Shown: positions 16,840 to 25,941 of the stretch, piece after piece
How the letters are laid out: each line of letters starts with the position of its first letter
Position numbering within the stretch: the stretch's first letter is position 1
The notes under the pieces: generated by a model
Told to the model about the DNA's origin: nothing
Database searches by the model: none
What the model saw: only the letters and a program-made list of their open reading frames with translations
Position numbers and translations under genes: made by a program
Origin: an uncultured Clostridia bacterium
GTDB lineage: Bacteria; Bacillota; Clostridia; Christensenellales; Aristaeellaceae
DNA: 64,000 bases
Assembly: GCA_937886445.1 (NCBI GenBank)
Contig: CALGBY010000014.1
Location: forward strand, 1 to 64,000
Reading direction: 5' to 3'

Positions 16840-17625
16840 TTATTCCGTATCCTTTCCGTATACCTCCCACTGGATAAGCGCGGGAAACGCCGAGGGATCA
16901 TCGCTCTTTTTCATCCGTTCCAGACGGAGCCGGGATATACGGTGCGTTCTGTCGAAACGGATCAGCTGCTTTTCACCGGTCTTTTTCAGGTCAAAGGCGT
17001 ACTCGCTGCCGTCCTCCAGCACCACATGCCCCTGCGTCCACCACGCGTCGTGCGGAAAATCGGAACGCAGCACCAGCGCCATGCTGTCCGTATCCACCAT
17101 CCGGCCCAGATCGAGCAGGCACCAGGCATCCTCCCGGGCGCCGATGCCCCAGCTCTGATACGGCCATTCGCCGTGGTAATTGCCGATGCGGATGCCGTCT
17201 ATCACATTCCGCGCCGCGAAGCAGCTTTCACCGCGGGTCTCCACATTGGCGGTGCAGTGGGGATAAAAATCAGTATCCCCGCGCAGGTCCGCCGGGTTGC
17301 AGGCGATATTGCGGTTTCGCCTGATTTCCTCTTCCGTCATCGGACGGGCTGTTATCAGGTGTCTGTTTCCCCTGAAAGCCACGGGGCTGTAGGCAAGAAG
17401 ATGCTCTCCGCAGGGGATCTTCCATGTCATGCTCCGGGCGGGCTTATAGATCTCGGCCGGCAATACTGTCACATCGGGCTGAAAGATCAGATGACTGCAT
17501 TCGGAGCTGACCGTTATAAAATCGCCCTCGCGGTATTCACGGTCAACACACAGCATGGCTTCATTTTCGTCCTTGACGGAAGAAATGAGGATGCCGTCCC
17601 GGTCAAACAAGCGGATTTCAGTCAT
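16840..17625 (-). CDS. F5/8C-like (discoidin) carbohydrate-binding protein, last gene of locus B operon
   Basis: 261 residues, no signal peptide. The N-terminal 90 residues look like a beta-rich domain of unknown type. The C-terminal region (from about residue 105) has the pattern of F5/8-type-C galactose-binding domains: NVIDGIRIG...SWGIGAREDAWCLLDLGRMVDTDSMALVLR. The start at 17625 has GGAGG 8 bases upstream; a longer frame to 17655 overlaps the upstream stop. It probably binds a sugar or acts as an accessory in cytoplasmic oligosaccharide breakdown beside the GH88 enzyme. Function not established. Confidence 0.75.
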   Translation of the reverse strand: MTEIRLFDRDGILISSVKDENEAMLCVDREYREGDFITVSSECSHLIFQPDVTVLPAEIYKPARSMTWKIPCGEHLLAYSPVAFRGNRHLITARPMTEEEIRRNRNIACNPADLRGDTDFYPHCTANVETRGESCFAARNVIDGIRIGNYHGEWPYQSWGIGAREDAWCLLDLGRMVDTDSMALVLRSDFPHDAWWTQGHVVLEDGSEYAFDLKKTGEKQLIRFDRTHRISRLRLERMKKSDDPSAFPALIQWEVYGKDTE

Positions 17626-17645
17626 AGTTATGCCTCCGTATCCCG

Positions 17646-18755
17646 TCAGGTCCACAGCCGCGGATCGGTACCGGTCAGGCGGGCGATGGCCTCCGTAAGG
17701 AAGTAATCGCCGTATATGATATTGGTGTGTCTTCCGGCGCCGTCATCATGATAGCTGGCCGTGCAGTGTGTAAGCACGCCGCATCTGTTGTCCGTCCAGT
17801 CGCTGCAGTGATCCAGCAAGCCGTCCAGCAGCTTTTCCGCTGCGGCACGGTATTCGCTCTTTCCCGTTACCCGCTCCAGCTCAAGCAGACCGCAGGCCGC
17901 GCAGGCGCCCGCGATATTATCGATGCGTTCCTCATCCTCCGGCTGGCAGAAGTCGCAATTCGTCAGCCCGTCCTCGCGGATATGCGCGATAAAATACGCC
18001 GCGATACGCTCCGCCGCTTCCAGATAACGCTTCTCGCCGGAATTGACATGGGCCAGTGTAAAGCCATACAGACCCCAGGCCTGTCCGCGGCTCCAGCTGG
18101 AGCCCAGGCAGTAGCCCTGTCCGCCCAGCTCGCGCACCCGTTTGCCGGTTTCGGGGTCAAACTCAATGATATGGCTCACGGAGCCGTTTTCACGGATGAA
18201 TTCCTTCAGTGTTCTATCAGCATGCAGCATGGCTGTTTTGGCAAAGCGCGGATCACCCGTTTCACGGCTCGCGCGGAACAGGATGCTCAGGTTCATCATG
18301 CTGTCAATGATGGCATAGCCCATTCTTTCCTTTTCATTCCACGCGCGGATATAACCGACGGGGCTGTAGCGCGCCATCAGAAGCGAGGCCGCGTGCAGCG
18401 TATCCTGAAGAGCCTGCGTGCTGCCGGTCAGTTTCGCGTCCGCGCCGCAGGAAAGCAGATACATAAAGCCCACATCATGGTTCAGCTTTTCAAACCGGCG
18501 GAATTCCGCGGTAAGGATATCCTGTACACGGCGTGCCTCTTTCATAAAGCATTCGTCTCCGCTCATGCACCACAGCTGCCACATCAGGCCGGGCCAGAAT
18601 CCGCCTGTCCACCAGCTGTTATCGTCATGGGGTGAAGTGATCCATTTTCCGTTTTCGCTTTTATACGGGATCAGCTTCTGTTCCTCAGCCATCCGCGCCG
18701 TACGGCGGTATTTTTCAAGCAGACGCTCCTTTATTTCTACAGGATCATTTCTCAT
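17646..18755 (-). CDS. GH88 unsaturated glucuronyl hydrolase
   Basis: 369 residues, a typical length for a glycoside hydrolase family 88 enzyme, which removes the unsaturated uronic acid left at the non-reducing end by polysaccharide lyases via hydration of the double bond. Two candidate catalytic aspartates appear as Asp94 in LNHDVGFMY and Asp151 in AIIDSMMNL, spaced like Asp88/Asp149 of Bacillus UGL. Aromatic (alpha/alpha)6 barrel motifs WWTGGFWPGLMW and SSWSRGQAWGLYG are clear. No signal peptide, so cytoplasmic. GAAGGAGG precedes the ATG, and the start overlaps the DUF2264 gene by 11 bases. A GH105-type specificity (rhamnogalacturonyl) cannot be fully excluded. Confidence 0.9.
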   Translation of the reverse strand: MRNDPVEIKERLLEKYRRTARMAEEQKLIPYKSENGKWITSPHDDNSWWTGGFWPGLMWQLWCMSGDECFMKEARRVQDILTAEFRRFEKLNHDVGFMYLLSCGADAKLTGSTQALQDTLHAASLLMARYSPVGYIRAWNEKERMGYAIIDSMMNLSILFRASRETGDPRFAKTAMLHADRTLKEFIRENGSVSHIIEFDPETGKRVRELGGQGYCLGSSWSRGQAWGLYGFTLAHVNSGEKRYLEAAERIAAYFIAHIREDGLTNCDFCQPEDEERIDNIAGACAACGLLELERVTGKSEYRAAAEKLLDGLLDHCSDWTDNRCGVLTHCTASYHDDGAGRHTNIIYGDYFLTEAIARLTGTDPRLWT

Positions 18756-20562
18756 ACTTTTCTGCCTCCTTCAATATATGATCCGGAACACGTTCCGGAA
18801 GTTCATCCTTTACCGACGCGAATACCGCGCAGATCAGTTCCGTTTCGCCCTTTTTCAGCCTCGCAAGTAGTGTGGGAAGCACGGTACGCGGTGCCATCAT
18901 ATTGGTATTGGCCTCGGGATGGATCACAGTGCCGCGCTCATACCCCCTGAGGGCAAAGATCGCCGTGCTTCCGAAGGGACCCCGGGCAGCGGCGTGATCC
19001 GGCGTCTCCTCCGTTTGCGATCTTACGCGGTCGCAGGGACGCTTTCCCGGCCGGTCCTTCACCACCGCGAACGCACCCTCCGCCGCCTCGATTTCATAGT
19101 CCGCGTGCACGATATGACGGCGGATATGCCAGTTGCCGTCTACGGGACGGATCACGGTTTCCACCGTCACTCCTTCCACGGGACACCATGTGCAGGTGAC
19201 CTGTTCTTCACTCAGGCTGTAGGCTTCATATCCGCTGCGGGCATGCCACAGGTCATGACCCGCCCGTTTTACCGCCAGCATGCTGTCGAAAGCGCCCTTG
19301 TTCAGGGTTCCCGCTTCCTTCACCACGGAGAAACCGAACTGCGTGGAATAGGCCAGCTTTTCATATTTCTCATCCTCATGCATATGCTCGTAGGCATGAT
19401 TGCCAGAGGTATAGGAGGTCACCATGCGGTTTTCGCTGTCACGCAGGATCAGCTGCAGACATTCCCTGTCGCAGAACCGTTCCGGCGGCATATAGGGTTC
19501 CTCCTCACTGGTCCAGAAGACATCATCCTCCGGAAGCGCCAGCACCGCGAAGCATTTCAAACTCCAGTAGGGAGATCCGGGAGCATTGTAGCCCTCGCTC
19601 ACCACCAGATCGGGATAGCCATAGCCCACGGTGAGCACCCCGTCCCGGTCAAAGATCGGCTGCCGGAACCAGAAGCGCATATTTCTGAGCAGCAGCCCCT
19701 TTACTCTGCCGGGCGTGAACTCATCCGTATAGGTATGCGTGAACGCGCAGGCAGCCCAGAAGCTGCTCTGGGCAAAGCGGTAGGTAAGGCTCCTGCCGTA
19801 GGGAAGGCCTCTGCCCTCGCCGTCAAACCAGCAGGCAAACCGCGGAGCGATCTGCCTTGCCCGTTCCCGGAAGCGCGCGCACCTTTCCGGATCCTTATCA
19901 TCGCGCACAAAGGCATATACGAGCCCGTAATAGTGAAAGGCCCACAGGGTGTAATAATCCCGCTGCGTCGGCTTGTCAAAATACCAGCCATCCCGGGTAT
20001 AGTGGCTCTCCAGCTCCTCAAGATCCTGCTCCAGCAGATCCGTATCCGCCTGCTCGCCCACCTTTTCAAGACCCGTATTCACCAGTACGCGGAAAAATTT
20101 CCAGTTATTTTTGGGCATGGTGTGGCGATTGATGCCGAGCAGCCAGTCTGCAAGACGCTTCCTCGCCTTTTCGGGCAGGTCAAAATAAAACCGTTCGGGC
20201 AGCAGGCACAGGCCCATGCCAATCACGGCAGTTTCCACCATGCGCTGGTCAAAATCACCAATATCGCCCCAGTATTCCTCATCCTCCGGGTCGGTACCGT
20301 GAATGATCCCCTCGCGCCACAGCGTCCAAAACGGCTCCGCCTCCGGGCAGCGCCCGGCCATCATGGGCACCAGTGCCCACAGGATGCGGCTGAAGCCCTC
20401 CATTCCGGCCACGGCCTCATCATAATGCGCCGTTGTCGCGCCCAGCTCCAGCCGGGTCCTGCGCGGTGTAAGATAGGACAGCACGGGGCTTATCAGCTGC
20501 AGTGCCGCCTCGATCATGTCTTTTCTTGAAATAAGCGGATTATCCTTAACAATATTCGGCAT
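18745..20562 (-). CDS. DUF2264 domain protein
   Basis: 605 residues, matching the length and layout of DUF2264 proteins: an alpha-helical N-terminal toroid of about 370 residues (MEGFSRILWALVPMM; WLLGINRHTMPKNNWKFFRVLVN; DGWYFDKPTQRDYYTLWAFHYYGL) followed by a beta-rich C-terminal domain (CTWCPVEGVTVETVI; WHIRRHIVHADYEIEAAEG). No signal peptide. These proteins occur in many pectin and uronate utilisation loci, but their reaction is not firmly known. The gene sits between the lyase-like and GH88 genes, so a role in trimming the same oligosaccharide is likely (inference). Confidence 0.88.
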   Translation of the reverse strand: MPNIVKDNPLISRKDMIEAALQLISPVLSYLTPRRTRLELGATTAHYDEAVAGMEGFSRILWALVPMMAGRCPEAEPFWTLWREGIIHGTDPEDEEYWGDIGDFDQRMVETAVIGMGLCLLPERFYFDLPEKARKRLADWLLGINRHTMPKNNWKFFRVLVNTGLEKVGEQADTDLLEQDLEELESHYTRDGWYFDKPTQRDYYTLWAFHYYGLVYAFVRDDKDPERCARFRERARQIAPRFACWFDGEGRGLPYGRSLTYRFAQSSFWAACAFTHTYTDEFTPGRVKGLLLRNMRFWFRQPIFDRDGVLTVGYGYPDLVVSEGYNAPGSPYWSLKCFAVLALPEDDVFWTSEEEPYMPPERFCDRECLQLILRDSENRMVTSYTSGNHAYEHMHEDEKYEKLAYSTQFGFSVVKEAGTLNKGAFDSMLAVKRAGHDLWHARSGYEAYSLSEEQVTCTWCPVEGVTVETVIRPVDGNWHIRRHIVHADYEIEAAEGAFAVVKDRPGKRPCDRVRSQTEETPDHAAARGPFGSTAIFALRGYERGTVIHPEANTNMMAPRTVLPTLLARLKKGETELICAVFASVKDELPERVPDHILKEAEKYEK

Positions 20563-20594
20563 AATACTGCCTTTCCGTATTTTGAATCAGATTT

Positions 20595-22403
20595 TTAAAT
20601 CGGCATAAACCGCAGCACCAGTTCCTGCTCTGCGGCAGTGCGCCGCACAGTCAGCCGCCACAGGCTGCCCGGAAAATTCTGCGCCATACGGCTGTCGGTC
20701 ACGGGGATCTCCTCCCTGCTCACCTCGCAGCCCTCCGGAACATCAAAACGGATACCGCCCGCGGTGACCGCACGGCCCTGAAGCACCGGCTCATGCCGCA
20801 GCATCAGTACCCAGCAGACCTCCCCGGAGCGCTCAAGCTTTACCGTGTCCGACAGGGTGAGCCCCTGCTCCGTAAGAGACAGGCGGCGCAGCAGCGAAGT
20901 GACCCCCGCGTCCTCCTCCCAGGCGGCCGCGATATCCATGCTGATCCCGTCCGGCTGATACATCACATCTTTGGCGGCATAGCCGCGCCCGTCCTTCTGC
21001 TCCCTGCCTTCTATGAGCGGCAGGTTATGCCAGGCGGAGCGCACGTTCCACAGCTCATAGCGGGAGGCGGAAAAGGTTTTGGCTGTATACACCATGTTGC
21101 CTGCATCCACGATCTCCGGCTCCCCGTCCAGATAGAGCATAAACGAACCCACATCGTTGTGGTTATGGCTTTCACCGTTATTGCCGCCCTTGGCCACAAG
21201 AAGCAGCCTGCCCTTTTCAAGCACGCGCAGCTGCAGATCGCGCAGCCATACATCCTTTTCGCTCTCCTCCGCGGCAGCGGTCCCGGCCGCCGGGTGGAAC
21301 AGATACTGCAGCAGCCGTCCGAAATGCGGCTGGGAATCGATCTCATCCGCGACCGTACCGCGCAGCCGTATGCCGGCAAGGCGCAATTCGCTGTCCTCAA
21401 GCCACTCCCCCGCCCGCTGCAGCCTTTCACCGCACATGCGCGGCCTGGCATCGCAATCCGCAAAGTTGACGAACCAGCCGTTCCTCAGCATGGCGCGCAG
21501 CGGATAGCGCAGGATGGCAGCCGTCTTAGCGTCCTCCCGGAAGCTCATCTCGCCCCCGGTCACATTTTCAAGGATCTCAAGGCAGTCCAGATAGGAGCCG
21601 CCCGCCATGTTCCAGTACGCCGCGCCCTCATCGCAGCCGCCGTCCTCCGGAACGACCGCCAGCCACCGGTCCAGCATGCGGCACGCGCGATCCGTGATCT
21701 CACAAAGGCGTTCCCTGTCCGTCAGGGCGGAAAAGGCGGTCATTAGGATGTTGGAAATGATCCACGGCGTCCAGTTGCAAAGGTCCCTGCGGATGAATCC
21801 CATCCACCAGAAATCATCATGGCTGATGAACGGGATGAGTATGCGTTTTTCAATTTCCTCCCGCACGCGGCGGCGCAGCACGGGAGAAACGCTGTCAAGC
21901 GCGTCTCCCATCAGGCGTGCCGCAAACGAAAGGATCATGCCCGTCTGCGCGGCAAACAGATCGATATAGGACCGGTGCGGATCGGGAAGCGGATAATCCG
22001 CGGGCTTCTGCGCCCCGGGAATGGGGTTGATATTATGGGCGCTGATCACCCAGCTTGTTTCTTCACATATGCACCAGATCCCGTCAATGACGGCATCCAG
22101 ATCCTCCGCCTTCCTGTCCAGACAGTAGCCCGTCACAGCGGCGGCCAGTTTGCGGCGCCGCGTGAAATAGGGCGTCTCCATATCCTGCCGGCTGCCGGTG
22201 CGCACATAGGCCAGATACTGGGTAGCGCTACACATCGGGTAAGGGAGGAGGCGATACCTTTCCGCCATCTGACGGATCTGCTGTTTTATATCTTCGTCCA
22301 GGTTCTCCCAGCCCTGCCGGTCACCGGCAGCGGGATAAGGAAAGCCTTTCGCGTTTTTCAAAGACTCTTTCAGGGAATGAGAATCAAGCCATTCGGCAAA
22401 CAC
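20595..22403 (-). CDS. Heparinase II/III-like polysaccharide/oligosaccharide lyase
   Basis: 602 residues. An N-terminal alpha/alpha toroid is followed by a C-terminal heparinase II/III-like beta-sandwich containing NNGESHNHNDVGSFMLYLDG (about residues 408-427) and the RYELWNVRSAWHNLPLIEG stretch. The first supplies the His/Asn region and the second the Tyr/His region typical of PL12/15/17/21-like exo-lyases. No signal peptide, so it acts on imported oligosaccharides in the cytoplasm. The start is a GTG with GGAAG 10 bases upstream. Together with GH88 it gives a complete cleave-then-hydrate route for a uronate-containing glycan. The exact substrate (glycosaminoglycan, alginate or other) is unknown. 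Confidence 0.87.
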   Translation of the reverse strand: MFAEWLDSHSLKESLKNAKGFPYPAAGDRQGWENLDEDIKQQIRQMAERYRLLPYPMCSATQYLAYVRTGSRQDMETPYFTRRRKLAAAVTGYCLDRKAEDLDAVIDGIWCICEETSWVISAHNINPIPGAQKPADYPLPDPHRSYIDLFAAQTGMILSFAARLMGDALDSVSPVLRRRVREEIEKRILIPFISHDDFWWMGFIRRDLCNWTPWIISNILMTAFSALTDRERLCEITDRACRMLDRWLAVVPEDGGCDEGAAYWNMAGGSYLDCLEILENVTGGEMSFREDAKTAAILRYPLRAMLRNGWFVNFADCDARPRMCGERLQRAGEWLEDSELRLAGIRLRGTVADEIDSQPHFGRLLQYLFHPAAGTAAAEESEKDVWLRDLQLRVLEKGRLLLVAKGGNNGESHNHNDVGSFMLYLDGEPEIVDAGNMVYTAKTFSASRYELWNVRSAWHNLPLIEGREQKDGRGYAAKDVMYQPDGISMDIAAAWEEDAGVTSLLRRLSLTEQGLTLSDTVKLERSGEVCWVLMLRHEPVLQGRAVTAGGIRFDVPEGCEVSREEIPVTDSRMAQNFPGSLWRLTVRRTAAEQELVLRFMPI

Positions 22404-22434
22404 GCGCTTTCATCTTCCTTTCATCCGGCATGTC

Positions 22435-23304
22435 TCAGCCCTTGAGACCGGAGGTGGCAATGCCTTCAATGAAATATTTCTGCAGTGACAGGAAAACCAC
22501 TGAAATAGGAATAAGCGAGCAGACAGCCACGGCCATAATGAGATGATAATCGCTTGTATTCTCCTGAATAAAGCGCTGCATTCCCACCTGAATCGTCTTG
22601 TTGCTTTCGGTAGTAAGATAGATCATGGGGCCCATGTAGTCATTCCAGGTATTCACAAAGGTAAATATGACCAGCGTAGCGATGGCCGGCTTGGAAAGCG
22701 GCAGCATGATCCGGGCCCAGATGCCGTATTCGCTCAAGCCGTCAATACGGGCCGCCTCGCACAGGTCTGTCGGCACACCGCGGTAGAACTGCCTCATCAG
22801 GAATACGCCGAAAGCGCTGAAGGACTGCAGCACGATCATGGCAAGCAGTTTATCATACAGATGAATGGCACTCATCATAATAAACTGCGGGATCATATAG
22901 GCCTGCCATGGAACGGCGATGGTGCCGATGTAGCAGATGAACAGAAAATCCCGTCCCCTGAAATTCAGTTTTGCGAAGGCATAGGCCGCAAAAGAGGAAG
23001 TAAGGGTCTGGATGAAGGTGACCGCAAAAGCAATGATCGCGGTATTTTTGAAATAGGTGATCAACGGGACTTTATCCCAAATGACTTCATAGTTTTCCCA
23101 ATGGAATGTTTCGGGCACCCATTTCATGGGATAAGCAAATACTTCACGGTCCAGCTTCAGGGAAGAAGAAATCATCCACACGAAGGGAAGCAGGCATACC
23201 AGAGACAGCGCCGCAAGCACAACATACAGGATCACTTTTCCGATGACGCGTGAAGGCTTCATTTTTCCGTTGGACGGGTTGAAATCCATCGCTTTTACTG
23301 TCAT
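22435..23304 (-). CDS. Carbohydrate ABC transporter permease, MalG type (locus B)
   Basis: 289 residues, six predicted membrane segments. The EAA-loop motif LCEAARIDGLSEYGIWARIMLPLSKPA sits near residues 182-208, and the tail QKYFIEGIATSGLKG is typical of MalG-like subunits. The ATG follows AAAGGGGG. It is the third gene of the importer (binding protein, MalF-type, MalG-type) and precedes the catabolic genes. Confidence 0.93.
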   Translation of the reverse strand: MTVKAMDFNPSNGKMKPSRVIGKVILYVVLAALSLVCLLPFVWMISSSLKLDREVFAYPMKWVPETFHWENYEVIWDKVPLITYFKNTAIIAFAVTFIQTLTSSFAAYAFAKLNFRGRDFLFICYIGTIAVPWQAYMIPQFIMMSAIHLYDKLLAMIVLQSFSAFGVFLMRQFYRGVPTDLCEAARIDGLSEYGIWARIMLPLSKPAIATLVIFTFVNTWNDYMGPMIYLTTESNKTIQVGMQRFIQENTSDYHLIMAVAVCSLIPISVVFLSLQKYFIEGIATSGLKG

Positions 23305-23322
23305 ATTGTTCTTCCCCCTTTC

Positions 23323-24282
23323 TCAATCGTTGGAGAATTTCTTTTCCATACTGAACTGGATGATCGTTACCGCCAGCACGATGACCAGCAGCACCATGGA
23401 AATGGCGCTGGCATTGCCGTACTTATGGTTGGAGAAGGCCTCTGTATAGATGTAGGTCACCAGCATCTTTGTGGAGCGGCCGGGGCCTCCCTCCGTCATG
23501 ATCTGCACGACATCAAAGATCTTGAAGCAGGAGATCACCATCATAACAGAAGCAAAGAAGGTGGTGGGGCGAAGCTGAGGCAGAGTGACATGGATAAATT
23601 TTCTCCATGAGCCGGCCCCGTCCACGGTAGCTGCCTCGTACAGTTCTGCGGGAACACCCTGCAGGGCCGCCAGATAAATGACCATATAGTAGCCCATGTT
23701 ACGCCAGACACTGACGATAATAATGGACCATATTGCCATATCGCTGTCCGCCGTCCAGGTTTTGTTAAATGTGCTCCCGAAGGTATTGAGCAGCTGGTTG
23801 ACCGGTCCGTCCTTGATGAGCATAAGTCTCCAGCAGGTGCAGATCGCCATCATGGAAGCAACATACGGGAAGAAAAAGATGGCACGGAAGGCAACAGCAC
23901 CTTTCACCGCCTTATTCAGCACCATAGCCAGCGCCACGGCGCAAATCAGGGTAAGCGGAACGGTTACCACCGTATAGGTCACGGTATTCTTCAGAGCAAT
24001 GCCCAGATCGACCTTGTCAAAGAAATAACCGATCCCCTTTTCAGCCACCTTCGCGGTTTTGAAGATCGCTTCGTAGTTATCAAGGCCCGCCCAGGAGAGC
24101 GTGCTCAAGGAGCCTCCCTTCCAGGAAGCAAAGGAAAGCAGGATGGAGCAGATGACCGGCACCATCGTAAACACGGCAAAGCCGATAAAGTTGGGAGCCA
24201 GAAAGGAATACGCGATCAGCGTGTTCTTTCTCTCAAGCCGGCTCATCCGGCGCTTCTTTCGCTTTAATTTGCTGAATTCCAT
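23323..24282 (-). CDS. Carbohydrate ABC transporter permease, MalF type (locus B)
   Basis: 319 residues with a basic N-terminal tail (KLKRKKRRMSRLERK) and six predicted membrane segments. The EAA motif LYEAATVDGAGSWRKFIHVTLPQLRP is near residue 215. It ends 18 bases before the MalG-type gene. A strong hairpin separates it from the upstream binding-protein gene. Confidence 0.93.
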   Translation of the reverse strand: MEFSKLKRKKRRMSRLERKNTLIAYSFLAPNFIGFAVFTMVPVICSILLSFASWKGGSLSTLSWAGLDNYEAIFKTAKVAEKGIGYFFDKVDLGIALKNTVTYTVVTVPLTLICAVALAMVLNKAVKGAVAFRAIFFFPYVASMMAICTCWRLMLIKDGPVNQLLNTFGSTFNKTWTADSDMAIWSIIIVSVWRNMGYYMVIYLAALQGVPAELYEAATVDGAGSWRKFIHVTLPQLRPTTFFASVMMVISCFKIFDVVQIMTEGGPGRSTKMLVTYIYTEAFSNHKYGNASAISMVLLVIVLAVTIIQFSMEKKFSND

Positions 24283-24310
24283 GAATGAAGCTCCTTTCAG
24301 AGGAATGAAA

Positions 24311-24341
24311 GCGGGGAAAGCGAGTTGATCGCTTTCCCCGC
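24311..24341 (-). terminator. Stem-loop between binding protein and permease genes
   Basis: A perfect 13-bp stem GCGGGGAAAGCGA / TCGCTTTCCCCGC with a 5-base loop, inside the operon. Such intercistronic stems lower permease expression relative to the binding protein or stabilise the upstream mRNA. Confidence 0.75.
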
Positions 24342-24374
24342 TTTTATAGCTTAGGCAGATTACGGATCCCGAAC

Positions 24375-25619
24375 TTACTTACCGAGCACCTCGGCAACAC
24401 GCTCGTTCATTTCCTCGATACCTTCTTCGATGGTATATTCTCTGGTCATGATCAGGGTGTGTTCTTCATTCAGGATGTTGCTGATCTCGGAAGATACGGG
24501 AGAGCCGGGGATCTCGACCGCCACATAGGTGGGGATCAGAGCAGCCTTGCTGGCTTCGTCAGCCGGGAAGCCTTCCACAGAAGACATTTCGGCAGCGACC
24601 TTCTCGGAGACCCAGGCGGGACGGGTACCGGTGGAAGCGGTGGCAATGGAGCCCTCTTCGCCGGCCAGCCAGGAAATGTATTCCCAGGCAGCGTCCTTGT
24701 TAGCAGACTTGGAGTTGATCATAGCACCGGTCAGGTTGCCGAAGGAAGAACCGGCAGCCACGCCCTCGAGGTGAGGAACAGCAACGATGCCCCAGTTGAA
24801 GGGAGTGTAAACACCGTCAGCAGCTTCGCTGATGAGGGAAGCCAGCGTCCAGTAGCCCATGGGCATCATGGCGATGTTGCCGGCTTCGAAAGCGGCTCTG
24901 TAGCCCAGGCCGGAAGCCTTCAGCTCGGCATAAGGCATGCAGGCACCGGCATCTTCCAGCTTCTGATACAGCTGATAGAAGTAGGCCAGATCGTCATAGT
25001 TGCCGTCGATCAGCGTGTTCACGCCGTCGCACACATCCCAGTTGACCACAGCGGACAGCCAGGTGTGATAGTGGGTGCCGTACTTGCCGTCGCCGGTCAT
25101 GGCGATGGCCAGGTCAGCATACTCATCCCAGGTCATGTCATTGGTGGGATAGGCCTTGCCGGCGGCATCGAACATATCCTTGTTGTAGAAAATGACCCAG
25201 AAGTCAGAACGGAAGGGCAGAGCATACTGCTGTCCGTCGATGGCATAGTTGGCTTCCATGCCCACGAAGCCGCTCACATCGTAGTTATCCTTCTCCATGT
25301 AAGCGTTCAGGGGCTCGGCGCAACCGGCTTCGTTCCAGTTGTACAGGTTCATGATTTCCTTCACCATGTACACATCACTGGTATCTCCGCCTTCCAGCAT
25401 AGTGGTGGTCTTGATGGAATAATCCTGCGAAGCAACATCGACGTACTCGATGGTGATCCCGGGGTGGGAGGCTTCGAAGGCTTCCTTTTCGGCCTTCAGA
25501 TAAGCGGTGGTGTTGGCGTCCCAGGTGACGACTTTGAGGACGGTGTCCTCGGCAACGGCAAAGCTCATCATACCAAGCAGCATGATGGAGGCGATCGCCA
25601 GAGCCAGCAGTTTCTTCAT
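24375..25619 (-). CDS. Carbohydrate ABC transporter substrate-binding protein, family 1 (locus B)
   Basis: 414 residues. The signal peptide MKKLLALAIASIMLLGMMSF ends in an AVAED signal peptidase I-like site and has no lipobox cysteine. The mature protein shows the family-1 extracellular binding fold (LKVVTWDANTTAYLKAEKEAFEA at the start; LPFRSDFWVIFYNKDMFDAAGK; FEAGNIAMMPMGYW). The ATG follows AAAAAGGAGG. It is the first gene of the leftward locus B operon, driven by the promoter at 25719-25747 under LacI-type control. Confidence 0.93.
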   Translation of the reverse strand: MKKLLALAIASIMLLGMMSFAVAEDTVLKVVTWDANTTAYLKAEKEAFEASHPGITIEYVDVASQDYSIKTTTMLEGGDTSDVYMVKEIMNLYNWNEAGCAEPLNAYMEKDNYDVSGFVGMEANYAIDGQQYALPFRSDFWVIFYNKDMFDAAGKAYPTNDMTWDEYADLAIAMTGDGKYGTHYHTWLSAVVNWDVCDGVNTLIDGNYDDLAYFYQLYQKLEDAGACMPYAELKASGLGYRAAFEAGNIAMMPMGYWTLASLISEAADGVYTPFNWGIVAVPHLEGVAAGSSFGNLTGAMINSKSANKDAAWEYISWLAGEEGSIATASTGTRPAWVSEKVAAEMSSVEGFPADEASKAALIPTYVAVEIPGSPVSSEISNILNEEHTLIMTREYTIEEGIEEMNERVAEVLGK

Positions 25620-25675
25620 ACGGATATCCTCCTTTTTATTTATCTGACCGGATGTATCGATCCGGCCGGATCTCG

Positions 25676-25708
25676 TTGTAAGAACTTACAATGAAATACT
25701 GTAAGTTC
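25676..25708. promoter_or_regulatory. LacI-type operator and half-site downstream of the locus B promoter
   Basis: TTGTAAGAACTTACAA (25676-25691) is a 7-bp inverted repeat around a two-base centre, and a further TGTAAGTTC half-site lies at 25700-25708. Both lie just downstream of the leftward transcription start, where bound repressor would block transcription. Confidence 0.75.
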
Positions 25709-25718
25709 ATTCGCCTGT

Positions 25719-25747
25719 ATTATATTCAATCCCATTACATTTGTCAA
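25719..25747 (-). promoter_or_regulatory. Sigma-A promoter of the locus B operon
   Basis: Reading leftward: -35 TTGACA (25747-25742), a 17-base spacer, -10 TATAAT (25724-25719). Both hexamers are perfect consensus. Confidence 0.85.
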
Positions 25748-25835
25748 CAATGTTTTTTTGGTGACCGTTTATTCCATTATTTTTGCTGTTTTTCATTCTT
25801 TCAGGCAGCTGCGGCTCCGTTTTGGGGCAATGCGA

Positions 25836-25851
25836 GTGTAAGTTCTTACAA
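25836..25851. promoter_or_regulatory. LacI-type operator upstream of the regulator gene
   Basis: GTGTAAGTTCTTACAA is the same palindrome as at 25676-25691 with the central two bases inverted; a further CTTACA half-site follows at 25857. It lies 17 bases before the -35 of the regulator promoter and 160 bp from the other operator, a spacing that allows looping. Confidence 0.7.
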
Positions 25852-25868
25852 TTTTTCTTACACAGCTA

Positions 25869-25897
25869 TTGAAAAACCGTTTCGCGTACCCTATAAT
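25869..25897 (+). promoter_or_regulatory. Sigma-A promoter of the LacI-type gene
   Basis: -35 TTGAAA (25869-25874), a 17-base spacer, -10 TATAAT (25892-25897). Confidence 0.72.
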
Positions 25898-25941
25898 ACA
25901 TCTGTGCCCGGTTTACACGGGCTGTTGAAAGGATGATCCGT

